Below, one piece after another: positions 47,863-60,000 of a DNA stretch of 64,000 nt. Source of the stretch: Diploscapter coronatus. Its lineage: Eukaryota > Nematoda > Chromadorea > Rhabditida > Rhabditidae. The stretch lies in assembly GCA_964036155.1 (NCBI GenBank), contig OZ038422.1, positions 81,863,201 through 81,927,200 on the forward strand, in the 5' to 3' direction. How positions within the stretch are numbered: position 1 is the stretch's first letter; each line of letters begins with the position of its first letter. The notes under the pieces were generated by a model. The model was not told the DNA's origin and ran no database searches. It saw only the letters and a list, made by a program, of their open reading frames with translations. Made by a program: the position numbers and the translations under genes.

Positions 47863-49107
47863 TTATTTTATGTTAATTTCTCCGACTTCACGCCATTTAT
47901 TCGTTTGTGGATCGTATTCCTCGATTGAATTACAAGAGTCTTCAAATCCCAATTTTTGAAATCTAAGTTAACAAATATTTCGTATAAAGATATGCAAAAT
48001 CTCAACTCACCCTCCGATTGCATACAATTTCTCGTTAGCAACAATGAGCGAATGACGATATCTTTCATAATTCATATCTGCGATTTGAGAAATTCGACTG
48101 TCAACTGGAGCTGAGGGGTCGAAACACAGACAGGATTTGAATATACCATCACTAAATATATAATGATACATTATTTATCGTACAAAATTAACGACTTCCA
48201 TCCTTTAACTCCTCCAGTTATGTAAATTCTCCTATTTAGCGATGCAACTCCGAAAAGACCTCGTATTTCTGGAATCTCTCCAATTTCACTCCATTCTCGT
48301 TCATCGTCTGATAGTCGATATATCTTCTTATTATTCCATCCACAAATAACTGAATATCCATAATTACAATAATGAATATGTTATAAAATGACCGTATAAA
48401 ATTTCATCGCATATTATTGTTTGCGCAAATCCAATTGAATGAGAAAAAGTAGGTCCTGTTTGCCACTTTCCGTCTATTAAAACCTGAATAAATTATTTTA
48501 TGACTTTCATTTGATCTTCTTACATCAACTCGATTCGTATTTTGCCATATCGACGCTTTAAGATCCCTTCCACCCAAATAATACAATTTTCCTTTGAAAT
48601 AAGCCACAAATGCACCAATACGCCATTCAGGAGGGTATGGTCCTGTAAAATTCTTTGAATCCATCATTCATGGATTTGTTGATAAGACCTCTTGAAATTT
48701 GTCGAGTATCCAGATCGAAAATTTCAAACCGTTTGTTATAAGAGTCAATTCCAAGAATCTAACATTTACAAAATTAACAATGCCAAATAAAATAATCTAC
48801 CTTATCTTTCGTGGTTGCAACATCCCATGAACTTAAATCATTAGTAAAGTTCGCAATCTGCTCAACAGAATTAGCATACGAATCAAATAGACAAATTCTT
48901 TCTTCATTAATAACATTACCGTTGTTTTTATAAGGCACTAAATAGTAAAATTAATTTTCGCTAAATTTATTCTTATTTCTTACAGTAAAATAAAGTTTTA
49001 TCCTTGCTATTTGATAGGGTATTTTGGTCGATTTGAAGAGCTCGAATAACAACACCGGCCAAAAGAAAGGCGTATAATAGAACTAATAGAAAAATGCCTT
49101 GTGTCAT
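47863..49107 (-). CDS. Secreted kelch-repeat protein
   Basis: Exons: 49107-48984, 48937-48801, 48758-48689, 48642-48524, 48483-48393, 48349-48196, 48151-48011, 47962-47863, giving 311 residues. A hydrophobic leader (GIFLLVLLYAFLLAGVV) is a signal peptide or anchor. At least four kelch blades follow, recognisable by hydrophobic strand, Gly-Gly, and a later Trp: KLYYLGGRDLKASIW, RRIYITGGVKGW, KLYAIGGFQ, and a final NSIEEYDPQTNKWREV. Kelch propellers bind other proteins; an extracellular version with only this domain is uncommon, and the partner is unknown. Three introns use donors with C at +3 (GTCTTA, GTCATT, GTCGTT). One of these (46 nt, 48688-48643) removes what would otherwise look like a frameshift. 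All phases agree after splicing. Confidence 0.82.
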
Positions 49108-49269
49108 TATTTCTTAGTTCCTGTCAAAATTCAATATTTGTTTCAATAGCGATATATTTTAAAAGTAATAATAAACAACAAAAATAAAACAGTAAAAAAT
49201 GCAAAAGAAACTTGCACCTGGACCTGGACCTGAAAACCAGGTCCTAGTCCAGCCTTTTAAACCCTGCCT

Positions 49270-49596
49270 GGCTCATCAATTCTAAATAAAATAAAATTGA
49301 AATTGATAGGAATTGATGTCTTTTATTTTGAAATTCGTCATTATTTCTATCTGAAATGGAATTCTGATTCACCAATTCTAAATAAAAAATTATAAATTAA
49401 GGTGAAATTAATTGATGTCTTATATTTTACCTTGAAAGTCGTCATCATTTCTATCCGAAATGAGATTCTCGCTCGCCCTTTGTCTTCGTCAGTTTTAACT
49501 TTTAAATTAAAAATTACATTGAAATTGATAGGAATTGGTGTCTTTTTTGTTTTTAAATCTCATTATTTCTATTTGAAATGAAAACCTGACTCGCCA
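49270..49596. repeat. Degenerate tandem repeat, three units
   Basis: Three consecutive units share TTGRTGTCTT followed by TCATTATTTCTATYTGAAATG and an end like CTGACTCGCC. The shared word GATGTC/GGTGTC recurs at about 49315, 49413 and 49537, so spacing is about 98 and 124 bp. The units have diverged and are noncoding. Confidence 0.7.
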
Positions 49597-49929
49597 AAAA
49601 CCTCGCTGGTTCCTGAAATGAAAATTCGAATTAAAGAAGTTATCATTTGTACTGACGATTTTTAATTAAATTTGAAATTATTCTCTATGATTATCAGCCG
49701 GTATCGGTGACAAAACCACTAAATCGGCTAAAATATTAAAATTATTCGTGATCAGCGTAAAATTCTGAATCGAATGAGCCCCATTTTGAACATAAAATAT
49801 GCACTTTTGAGAGATCGATTTAATGCTAATTTCGGCTATTTTTTGAAATCGCATGCAGTTTATCGAGGAAAATCATTTTGAAAAACTGCATGAACTTTCT
49901 CAAGAAATCATTCCGTTCTGTTTCTCGAC

Positions 49930-50042
49930 CTACCTCGGGAAATTCTCCGATTCGTAAGTGAAGGGGAGGCCCATTTGTAGCAGGCGGTCGGTGAGGAATT
50001 TGGTCTGCTCGGGGTCGAGGTCGTGGATGATTAGTTTGCCCA
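49930..50042 (-). CDS. Small 37-codon frame or first exon of unknown gene
   Basis: A good acceptor (TTTATTTCCAG) ends at 50052, followed nine bases later by ATG and MGKLIIHDLDPEQTKFLTDR. The frame stops at 49930 in CCGAGGTAG. That same spot is an ideal donor (AG|GTAGGT), so the frame may instead be a first coding exon. One phase-compatible continuation begins at 49611, but it is not convincing. I do not recognise it. GC content is higher than the flanks, which favours real coding. Confidence 0.4.
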
Positions 50043-50051
50043 TTGCCACAC

Positions 50052-50950
50052 TGGAAATAAAATTATTGTCAAATCGGTTGGATTGTTCAGAAAAGCTGAA
50101 GCAAATCGCGCACAGCGATTTTCGACCAGAGCTGAGACGAAATTGAAATTTTAAAATTCGAAATCGAAATCGAAACTGACTTCTCAAAATTTTCGAAATC
50201 GAAATGGATTTCCTAAAATTCTTGAAATCGAAATCGAAATCGAAATTGATCATCAAATTTTTTCGAAATCGAAATGGCCCAAAAACCCTCGAAATTTCGA
50301 CTTTCGAAATCGAAATCGAAATTTCGTCTCAACTCTGTTTTCGACACTTGCTCATTTACCATTTCTCCCGCTCCGTTTTCGTATTTTTCCTAAAAATTGC
50401 CAGAGGTCGAGAAATCCTTCGAACATCATTGTTCACGAAGTTCATCATTCACAACCCCGACAATGCGTTAGAGTTTGCTAAAAATGATGAAATTTCGATT
50501 TTTAGGATTGTCTAAATCGCACTTTTCTTGGGAATTTTTCTAGAAACCGTTTGTTCTGAATTCTGGCGACTCGGAAATCAGTCATGAAATTCATAGATGC
50601 TTCCAAGATTGTTGCTCCTGAATCCCAAGTGCAGATTTTGTAATTTTGCTTTTCGAAATTTCGTCTTTCTTCTCGAACTTCTCAAATTCGATGCCTTTCT
50701 CATTCGAAGGCTTTCCGTCATCGATTCTGTCGTAATTTTGTGATCAGACTTGCAACGTCTTTGAACCGTATGAAACGAGATAGTACATATTTTCGAAAAA
50801 CGAAAAGAAAGTGCTCTTTTTCTCTCTCGACAAGGCACACTAATCCGCTTCATGCGAGGTTAGCCGCGGTTTGAAGATATTGCAAATCTGTTTATGATTT
50901 TCGCGATTCCTAGCATGATTTCAGTCTGTGTTGCAGGTCCACAAACCAGA
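50052..50950. other. CPEB upstream region with GAAATC repeats
   Basis: From about 50155 to 50335 the sequence is built of variants of CGAAATCGAAATCGAAA, a simple hexamer-type repeat. The rest up to the CPEB acceptor at 50935 shows no exon. Confidence 0.55.
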
Positions 50951-53709
50951 ATGCACAGCAGCTCGTTTTCGTACAACAACCTGGCGCGTCAGCTCATGCA
51001 GAATCCCTACGGACTGCCTCCGCCAATTCCCAGTCAGTCTTTTGAATGGTTCAGGGGAATTCTAAATGTCCTCGTCTTCTAGGACATACTGAACAAAAAG
51101 AGTTGTAATTTTCCTTCAATTTTTCAAAATCAAGAAATGAGCATTTTTTTTTAGAAGAAAGGGATTTCACTTTTCAGCCTCGCTCTTGGACATGGACACG
51201 GTGTCGCTGTCACTGTCGAATCTCGGCCTGACCCCGCCCATCTCCGCTCCGTCCCCGATCTCCACCACGGTCGCTCAGTCTTCCCACCATCTCTCGAGTC
51301 TCGTTCCGTCCTCGCTCGGCCTCGCCACTAGGTAAGAGGGATTGAAACGTGAAAGCTGCAAGACTTATGCTGGACATTGAGGAAGATGCCCTACACTCAG
51401 ACTTCTCAAACTCAACCCGCAAAAATAATAGTATGACAACATATCGAGAGAGGAAAGATCATATCTTCTTCTCGTTCGATAAGATATACTATTTTTCTGC
51501 GGATCGCGCTTTAAGAAGTTTGCTTACATCACTTGCCTTTCCTACCTTATTTTGCTTATGTCTTGCGGTTTCCGAAGACTAGTGAATTTGTGGCCGACCC
51601 ACGAACGACTGGGAGCTTTTTTTCCCCAAAATTACAGGTTAGAATTGGGAGCGCTCTCTCAGTCTTTCGTGGATCTAACTACTAATTCACTGATTAGGAC
51701 GAGCTCTAAAGGGACATGCTTTCTGACATCTTCTACAATGGGCTATTTTTGCCAGACGTGTGTGTCATGAGCTTTGTCTGAACATATGCTATATTCGCTT
51801 TCTAAAATATCGTCACCTTCAGTTCGCTGCTGCGTCCCCCGCGCGTCAGTCCGGGAGTGCCGTCGACTCTGCTCAAATTCGAGCAGCAGGAGGAAATCTA
51901 CGCGAGGAAGGTGTTCGTCGGAGGACTGCCCATCGACATCACTTCGGGTAGGCAGAAGAAGATCTCAGGAGTGCCAGTCAAATGCAGAGAACTTTCACAA
52001 CACACGCGCGGATTCATTCTCCTCCGTTTTCGAGTCGCTGACCACCTCATTATTTATTTTTGGAAGAGAAAAATGAAAATGTCCTTTGGTTGCAAAAAAA
52101 AACCTTTTCATCGAGTTGGAGATTAAGGAATTGCCTTTGAGTTTGTTGTTGTATTATTGACTTTTCAGAGGAGATCTACTCGACTTTCCAAGTGTTCGGT
52201 AACGTGGTGGTCGATTGGCCGAGACGCCCGGAGAATGCGAATCGCAACAATGCGTTGCACGATGACGACATCATGAATCAGCTCATGGGTGGCGGGGGAC
52301 ACAAAACTGGTTAGTTTGTGATGGAGTTGGAAGACGACGGGAGCGGGGTGCAACTTGAGAAATTTGTGATACACTGACATTGGTGGACTTTTTTCCAACA
52401 TTACCCGTATAAATCCGCAAATAGAATCACAAGAAGAAGTAGAAAAGGGAAATCAATCACTCTTTCTCTCGATAGCGCATCTTCTGTGGCTCATGCTAGT
52501 TGAATTTGACAAAGTCGAAACATTGGCCACACTTCGAAAACGTGACATTAACACGATCATTAATGCCATGAAGTTGCGCGCACCACCACCGCCCTTCGGC
52601 AAGAAGTCGTGAATTATATCATTTGCGGGAACTGGAAAGATAAACTTCTCTTGCAGCTCGTTCGATGACAGGCTACGTGTTCTTGGTGTTCGAGGAGGAG
52701 CTGGCCGTGCAGAGACTCGTCAAGGCCTGTCACATGGAGGGCGACCGATACTATCTCTTCGTCTCCAGCCCCACCATGCGGGACAAGCCTGTCCAGGTAA
52801 GGGAAAATGTCGATCTGAAGAAGTTGCTCATGAACAAGCAGAGTGCAAGTACTTTGCATTGCGAGATCTAAAATAGTAAAAATGCTCATGCGCACGTTGA
52901 AATCGTGAAATAAAAATCGTTTCAGATTCGCCCGTGGAGACTCTCCGACATCGACTTCGTGCCGCATCCCAAGATGGAGCTCGACCCGCGTCGCACCGTC
53001 TTCATTGGCGGAGTCCCGAGACCCACTCGTGCTCGTGAGTTTGATAACTACTGATGGCTATTGATGATTTTTAAAATGAATTTTGCCAAACATCTTCAAC
53101 AGATATGAAATTATGTATGTTCGCAGTTGAACAAATTGAAAATTCCGAATTTCGAAAGATAATCTCGTGTTCATACAAATTGTTGATGGCTTTCCATGCG
53201 TAAAATAACTCTTTTTTCCAGAGGAACTGGCGGAGTGTCTGGAGAAGATCTACGGCAGTGTGGCCTACGTGGGCATCGACATCGATCCGGAGCTGAAGTA
53301 CCCGAAAGGAGCCGCCAGAGTCACGTTCAGCACCACAGCTGCCTTCGTCCACGCCATTGCTGGCCGATACGTCAACGTCTTCCATTCGGACAGTCAGAAA
53401 AGGGTATGTGTGTTCGTTGAGAAGCAACCAAGAAATAAATGAACAGTTGATAGTTGATTGAGAGACATTTGAGCAAAACGCAATACAATTTGAGTCTGTT
53501 CAGGTGGAGATCAAGCCGTACGTGCTGGACGAGCAGTACTGCGACGAGTGCGACGGCAAGAGATGCGAGAACAGATATGCGCCCTATTTCTGCGGGGATG
53601 TCGGCTGTCTGCAGGTTAGCACAGAAAAAAACCGCATATCGATGGAAATTGAGTGCATCTTCAAAATCTTTTCTGAACAACTAATTCACTACCGGGTCGT
53701 TTCCCTATT

Positions 53710-53744
<35 letters not shown>

Positions 53745-54348
53745 GGACGCATGCGGCGTGCAGCTTTTACAAGAATCCAATGAAGCTTGAGCATTCGAAG
53801 GAACACATTCCTTGATGATGATCTAAATTTTCATACTGACATTTATCCCAGGAGTAAAGTGAACGCAGGGGAGTTCTTTTTGAATGAGTTTTCCACTATT
53901 GCTGTCCAATCAGTCATCAATTGGGGGAACCTTTCTGATCTTCATATATTCGTGATGAGTTTCCATTTTTCAGTACTATTGCTACGCCTGCTGGGACGCG
54001 ATTCACGAGAGGCCGAACTCGAAGCGCAGCAACCACAAGCCGCTGGTGCGCATGGGCGATCAGACCAAGGTTTGTCACGTCCCTTTCCACAGGAACAAAC
54101 AGGCCAACAACAACAACACCCTCTCCCGCCACATGACTGCCAGGCCTCCCATCCAAGTCCACTACGTCGTGCCTACCACTTCCTTCAACTTCCCCTTCTC
54201 GTCCCCGCAGTCGAGTTCCCTTCCCTCTCCGTCTGTCCCTCGCTCTTTCCTGTCTCTGCCCTCTCCGTCCTCGCCGTCCACTCACAACACTTTCCTCACC
54301 CCTCCCAACAGCGCCAATGACAATCAGCAGAAGAAGTTCTTCCCCTAA
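50951..54348 (+). CDS. CPEB2-4-type cytoplasmic polyadenylation element-binding protein
   Basis: Exons: 50951-51032, 51178-51331, 51823-51947, 52169-52309, 52657-52796, 52926-53034, 53222-53403, 53504-53614, 53974-54348, giving 472 residues. It binds CPE/U-rich sites in 3' UTRs and controls polyadenylation and translation. A Ser/Pro-rich N-terminus precedes RRM1 ([17 protein letters not shown]), which has an unusual insert ([19 protein letters not shown]). [20 protein letters not shown] is the conserved inter-RRM linker. RRM2 ([33 protein letters not shown]) follows, then the Cys/His ZZ-type zinc domain ([20 protein letters not shown]). HVPFHR after it corresponds to the conserved end in human CPEB2-4. 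The last exon continues into a Ser/Pro tail. The start follows an acceptor at 50935; further N-terminal exons upstream are possible. Confidence 0.92.
53712..53737 (+). repeat. Run of 26 thymines in CPEB intron 8
   Basis: An uninterrupted T tract, far longer than a normal polypyrimidine tract. It lies about 240 bases before the exon 9 acceptor. Confidence 0.9.
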
Positions 54349-55302
54349 ACCCCTAATCGATCATCTTCGCTTGAATCAGCGCAATCACTTATTCTTGAAA
54401 CGCTCGATTTCTCGTTTCGATTTTCGACAATCCCCAAATCAAATCTTCTCAAATTCGATCATTTTGCCATTTTGTTGTTGTTGGAAATTTTATGAATTTC
54501 CTAAGTTGCTCTAATTTTTTTCTTCTTGAATTTGCAATTTGCAAAACTTGAAACACCAATATTGATTTTTCCGCTGGTTTTGGTTCCGAGTTGAACATTT
54601 TCATCTCACTCCAACCTCTTGCCTGTCAAATAATTCAAAAATTACTAAATTTCTATGTCACTTTGCTACGTTCCTTTTTGCTTTGTCCGATTCAGTTGTT
54701 GAAATGAATTATCAAATTTTTCTCTAAAACTCTTGCAAAACCGATAATTCATTATTCTGCTTACCTGGAAATGCTATCCTGCTTAGGAAAATCTTATATT
54801 ATCTCGAGATATCTGAGTCTCATTAACTTGGCTACTTTGTTGTTGTTTTCCTTATTTTTGTTGATTTTGTTCAAGTTCAATAAATTTGTTTTCCAGACAA
54901 AGTTTGCCAAATTGGTGGATTTCTGAATGGATAGAGTAGAATTAAACTCAACGGTAACTAATCTGGCAAGAACTTTGGAGGAAAGCAAGTTTACGAAAGG
55001 CGACAGAACAACGAAAACTTGCAGACAATGTTTTAGCCAGATTAGGGTTTTGGGTGAATTTTGAAAACCTATTTAAGAGAATATCTCCATCCCAAAAGTT
55101 GATAATTCATCAAGGCCACGCAAAACTTCTCCTTCGATTTCGTTCGGAAGAGAAAACTTGGTATTTTGCTTCGACTTTGGCTTTGAATTTTCAATATTCC
55201 CTTCCTATTAGGCTTGTTAGTAATACACTGGGCAAAAGTATTACATTGGAAGCAAACCTGCTTCAGATTGTCGGAAAAGCTACAAGTTTGCCTCTGATTC
55301 AG

Positions 55303-55398
55303 ATGCTTCCGCGCCCGCCTCACCACATGAGCCACCGCCAGTCGTCCCAGCAGTCGCAGAACAACAATGCCAACTATCACCACCGCACTCACTACTAG
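55303..55398 (+). CDS. Alternative last exon of CPEB
   Basis: An acceptor (CTGATTCAG) opens a 31-codon frame MLPRPPHHMSHRQSSQQSQ... ending in THY and a stop. It joins in phase 0 to a donor inside CPEB exon 9 (AAG|GTTTGT after 54069). The alternative form would lose the HVPFHR end and Ser/Pro tail and gain a His/Gln/Asn-rich tail. The composition is clearly coding-like and no other gene here fits it. Confidence 0.6.
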   Translation: MLPRPPHHMSHRQSSQQSQNNNANYHHRTHY

Positions 55399-57074
55399 AT
55401 GAGGATGACTGACGGACACCGGACTCTGACAACACCAATCGAGTGCTGTTTTCAACAAGGTTTGTGACTTCTTCTCTTGTTCATATAATAAAATTTCCCC
55501 ATTCATTTTTTCTAATAGCAATACTATCTTCTCTACTTTCGTTGATTTTCTATCCTTCTACATATACTCTAGTTTTGCTAGGTTACATCATTTCTGTGCC
55601 ACTTTCTTGCGGTTATTTGATAATGATGATGAGATAAGTTTTTTTTTATGATTTGCTTTCTTTATAGTTTTAGATTTTAGACGGGTTTTGTTCAATTTCT
55701 CAGAAAAGGAATAACCCGTATTTTGTCAATCATTTTTGAGGGATTGTTTGTAGGAGTTGAAGGACGACGGTTTACAATTCAAATTGCATTGTAAACCTGT
55801 CTCCTCGATGTTTTATTTTGTCTAGGATTATCAGCTTCCAAAGCTATTTGAAATCCTTATTTATTTGTATTTTATCCTATGGTTTCGACTTTAGAATTGG
55901 AATTGCCTCTGCCATTTTCTGATATCGAGTAGTTTCTGAAGATCAGGCTCAATGACAAATGCTAGCGATTTTCTTCATTCATTTGAGAGAATTGGCTGAT
56001 ATTTGTTATGATTCGATTTTTCAGAAAATGCAAATTGCATCTAAAGTCGCGATCATTGGACATTCTACTTGCAGTGCCCATCTCATGGGCTAATTCTACC
56101 AGTTTTATTTTAGTTGTATTCTCCCAATTTGCTTGTTTTATGTAACACTGATTTGAATTGTTCACTTTCCTCTAAATGTTGACAAATCATATCAAATTTG
56201 TATCCTTTTCAAGACATCCCAACCCTTTTCATCTGTTCTGTTTTTTTTACAAAGCCAAACTTGCTTTCTCATTCCCCCTCCCTCTCTAGGTTTCATTCAA
56301 AATTCATTCTCCACAGCAAATCCTCTCTGATGACTATCTAGATCCCCTTTTTTCTTTCGTTCTTTTGTCCATTTTCCAAAAATGTCCTTCTCCAGTTGTC
56401 CAACAACTTCCCCCATTTCCACGATTTTCTCATGTTTCGTATGGAAAACGTTTTCGGTAAACATTTTGGCAGATTTTTTAAATTGTAAAATTTTCACCGA
56501 AAACGCCAGTTTTATCTCTCGTAGTTTGTCGTCTTTTTGTAGATTTGTTAATTCTGAAATAAATGAAGTGAAAAGTCGAGTGGAATATTTTTCTGCGTAA
56601 ACTCGGGCGTTTAAAACGCACAATTTATCTGTGAAAGTTATTGCAATTTAATTTCTTTCGAAATGAACTTTTTGCACTAGTCTTGTGTTATTGAAACTAG
56701 AATTTTTTATGGGCTGTTGCTGTGAAATTTCGCTATTTCTCACATTTCCTGCTTCAAAGATAGCTCGTATTTAGTAAGCACAGTAGCTCTCTTGCCGTTT
56801 TGCTGCACTCTTTCCTTCATCTCTATCTTTTTCCTTTCCCTTGCTTTCTTTTTTACGCATAATTCACTGACGAATCTTTTATGCTGCATCGTGATTTTGT
56901 TAACTTATCCCGGATTTGAATCAGTTATTTCGTGGCTTTTGACTGGCATTGTTAGATTAATCATCCTGTATTTGGTATCGTGGAGATGAGTGATATCAAG
57001 TATCAGGGTGATACGAATGCTATGATTTCTACTGTTCATTTCATTTGCAGGCCCTTTCAAAACTCGACTCGACA
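55399..57074. other. Intergenic between CPEB and VPS13
   Basis: AT-rich sequence, likely CPEB 3' UTR followed by the VPS13 promoter. A TTTGCAG acceptor ends at 57050, 24 bases before the VPS13 ATG, so the VPS13 mRNA begins there by cis or trans splicing. Open frames near 56.3-56.6 kb on both strands are not convincing. Confidence 0.45.
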
Positions 57075-60000
57075 ATGGTGTTCGAGTCGATAGTGGCCGA
57101 CCTGCTGAATCGATACCTCGGCGAGTACGTCGTCAACCTGGATGCGTCACAGCTTAACATCGGCATTTGGGCAGGTCGGTTATTTTTCTATTCAAAATGC
57201 ATAATAGAGATATCTGCCCTGCAGAATAATTTGCTTATATTGTGGTTTTATCAATAACAAACAGGTACACAGGTTAACATAATGATCGTTTATTATCAGT
57301 AGTTATGTGTGAGGTTTCAACGCTGCGTTAGGCTTAACAGCAGATCAATGGAATTACGCAGACATAGATCATATCCGTGTCTGGCACAGCGTCTAGCTTA
57401 CGCTAAGGAAATAGTGGGGGTATTTGCTTATGGAGAAGAAGCGAATTGACGAGGGGCGATGAACGATAAAATGGCGTTCTAGACCTTACCATTCCTTTTA
57501 TATAGACATTTTTTAAAATCTAATTTAAGATATCTAATGCTAAATCTGGTCACTAGTATAATTTGCTATGAGCTCGCTTACGTGCGATTATCTTTTGACA
57601 TACTAATTTCGTAATTCGAGAGTTGAGAATACGACAAATTTCTGTGGAATTTGAAATTGAAATTGAATGAAATGCATAGAGTTGCTGAATTGTCAAATTC
57701 TCTTGCTTTCGTGGACGGAAGTTGACATGAATCTGTTGATGGACTGTCGAAACAAGATGAATTCATTTACAGGAGATGTAAAACTGGAGCATTTGGAAGT
57801 CAAAGAGACGGCTCTGGATGATTTCGATCTGCCAATCAAGCTCAAATACGGGTTCCTGTCCTCGCTCGTCCTCAAAATTCCCTGGAACAACCTTTACAAC
57901 GAACCCGTCATCGCCAAGATCGATGGACTCAATCTGATTGTCGTCCCCAACAAAGTAAGAGGGGTTTTAATTTTTGAAATCTTTGAACAAAAATCACCTT
58001 GGCATATTTTATCTCAAGTTCCTGCTAAATTAGAACTTTATCAGTTGACAGAGAAGAGGTTCATTTGCAAAAAAGACATTTCTTTTCAGGGAGTGGTTTA
58101 CAATGAAGAAGAAGCGCGAAAGTATGCAATGGACATAAAGCAGAAGACACTGGCTCGGTTGGAGGATGCGAGGCGGCTGAAGCGGAAGCCCCCAGACCCC
58201 TCCACTGAGTCGTTCTATAAGAATCTCCTCACGCAGGTCATCAACAATCTTCAGGTAGAACTACTCTTTCAATTAAATTCAGCTTTTTTCCCTTCTATTT
58301 TACGAATTTTGAATTTTTTCCGAACAAACAATTTCAGGTGACAATCAGCAACATCCACATTCGATTCGAGGACAAATACACCAACCGACTCAGACCCTTC
58401 TGCATGGGAGTCACTATGGAGAAACTCGATTTTCAGGTAGATTTCTTTATAAGAATGCCCTATCTCATTGTAAATCGAACAGTTTACGGCTTTTAAAAAG
58501 TTTGAAAAGAAGAAGGATAATGAACAGCATATTGCAGTGCCAAAATGTCAAGTGATTTTTGTTAAAGTCTCTTTTTAATTTTCCTTTTCCTTCAGACAAC
58601 GGATGCGGATTACAAGCCAGCTATCCACTTAGAGACAGACAAGCTGATCTACAAACTGGTTTCGCTGCAGAATCTGGACGTCTATTGGAACTCCGACTCG
58701 AATCTCATCTCGGATTTGGAGGACAAGAACGAGATCCGCAAGCAGCTGCACGACACTATACACAGGGGCAAAAACAGCCCTCAGGGATTCAAATATAGTA
58801 GGACTTTTGATGCTTCATTTTATCTGAACACGGAACGAATTTGTCACCTCTATCAACTTTTTCGCAATGAAAATTCAATTTGCAGTTCTTCAACTCATCC
58901 AAATGCAGGCGCAAATGAAACTCAACCAGCAGCCTGAGAACGACCAAAATGAATGGAAAACGCCTAGGGTAGGAAGGGGGAAAACGAAGGAGCGAGAAGA
59001 GATTTGATGACTTGCAGATGGACCTGGCTTTCGACACGAAGAGCCTGTCGCTGACCATCGACAAACTGCAGTACCAGGACATTCTGCTGTACTTGGACGG
59101 ACAGGAGAGGAATCGACTGGCTGGGCCGTACCTCAAATACAGACCAAATCTCAACGAGTACAAGGGCCATTACAAGGCTTGGTATGTTTTCTCCCATCTT
59201 TGAATTCAAAAACGAAGTTTTTGATAAGTAAAGGATATTGCCTTTCCCGAAATTCGGAATAGTTCATCGTAGCATCATTGCATGTGGAATAGTATAAGGT
59301 TCGGCAAGCAAAATATGTTTCTCACATACTATTTCGTATGCGTCGGTACAACTACTTTTCCAGTTGGGTTCTTTTCCGATGCTAAAGTTCCCTTTTATAG
59401 GTGAAAAGAGTGAAAGTCGTCAGTATTCTAAAAAGGTTTTTGCACTCGTTTTTCAATTTGCAGGTGGCGTTTTGCGTACACAGCCATTCTGGAGACCCGA
59501 GTGCGTCGTCGAAGGCAGGACTGGAATTGGGGGAGGATGAAGACGCATCGAGAACTCGCCAGGGAGTACAAAACTGCTTGGCTGAGGAGGCTTACGGAGA
59601 ACAGTCTCGGACCGCATACACTCAACATTATCGATGTGAGAATGGTCGCAATTTTATGAATTTTAGAAAGAAATTTCATTGAGATTTCAAAGTTTTCGTG
59701 TTTACCTTTAACCATGACTTTGTTGGTTTCCAGTTGGCCGAAATGGATTTGGACGTGTTCAACCTGAACATGGCTCGTCACCAGGCAGAGATGGAGATCG
59801 ACAGGAAGGGGCTGACTCGATTGGAGGACCTGCCTCAGGGATGGGTCGCTTGGGGATATTCCTGGTTTGGCGAGGATGGGTCGTCAAACTCGCCCAAGAA
59901 GGTCGAATTTGTATACCTGGACATTTGTTTGAATTATTCGACCTTCAGGAATTACCCGGCAAGGATTCGCACGCACTGGACGACTCGTGGGATTACACGG

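Noticed and set aside
48643..48689. Apparent one-base frameshift in the kelch gene
   Set aside because: A 46-nt intron from GTCTTA to TTTTACAG restores the frame exactly, so no pseudogene call is needed.
54034..54285. Arg/Gly-rich minus-strand frame opposite CPEB exon 9
   Set aside because: Shadow of the Ser/Pro-rich coding strand.
56297..56623. 108-codon minus-strand frame between CPEB and VPS13
   Set aside because: Fairly protein-like, but both strands are open here, there is no splice or promoter context and I recognise no family.
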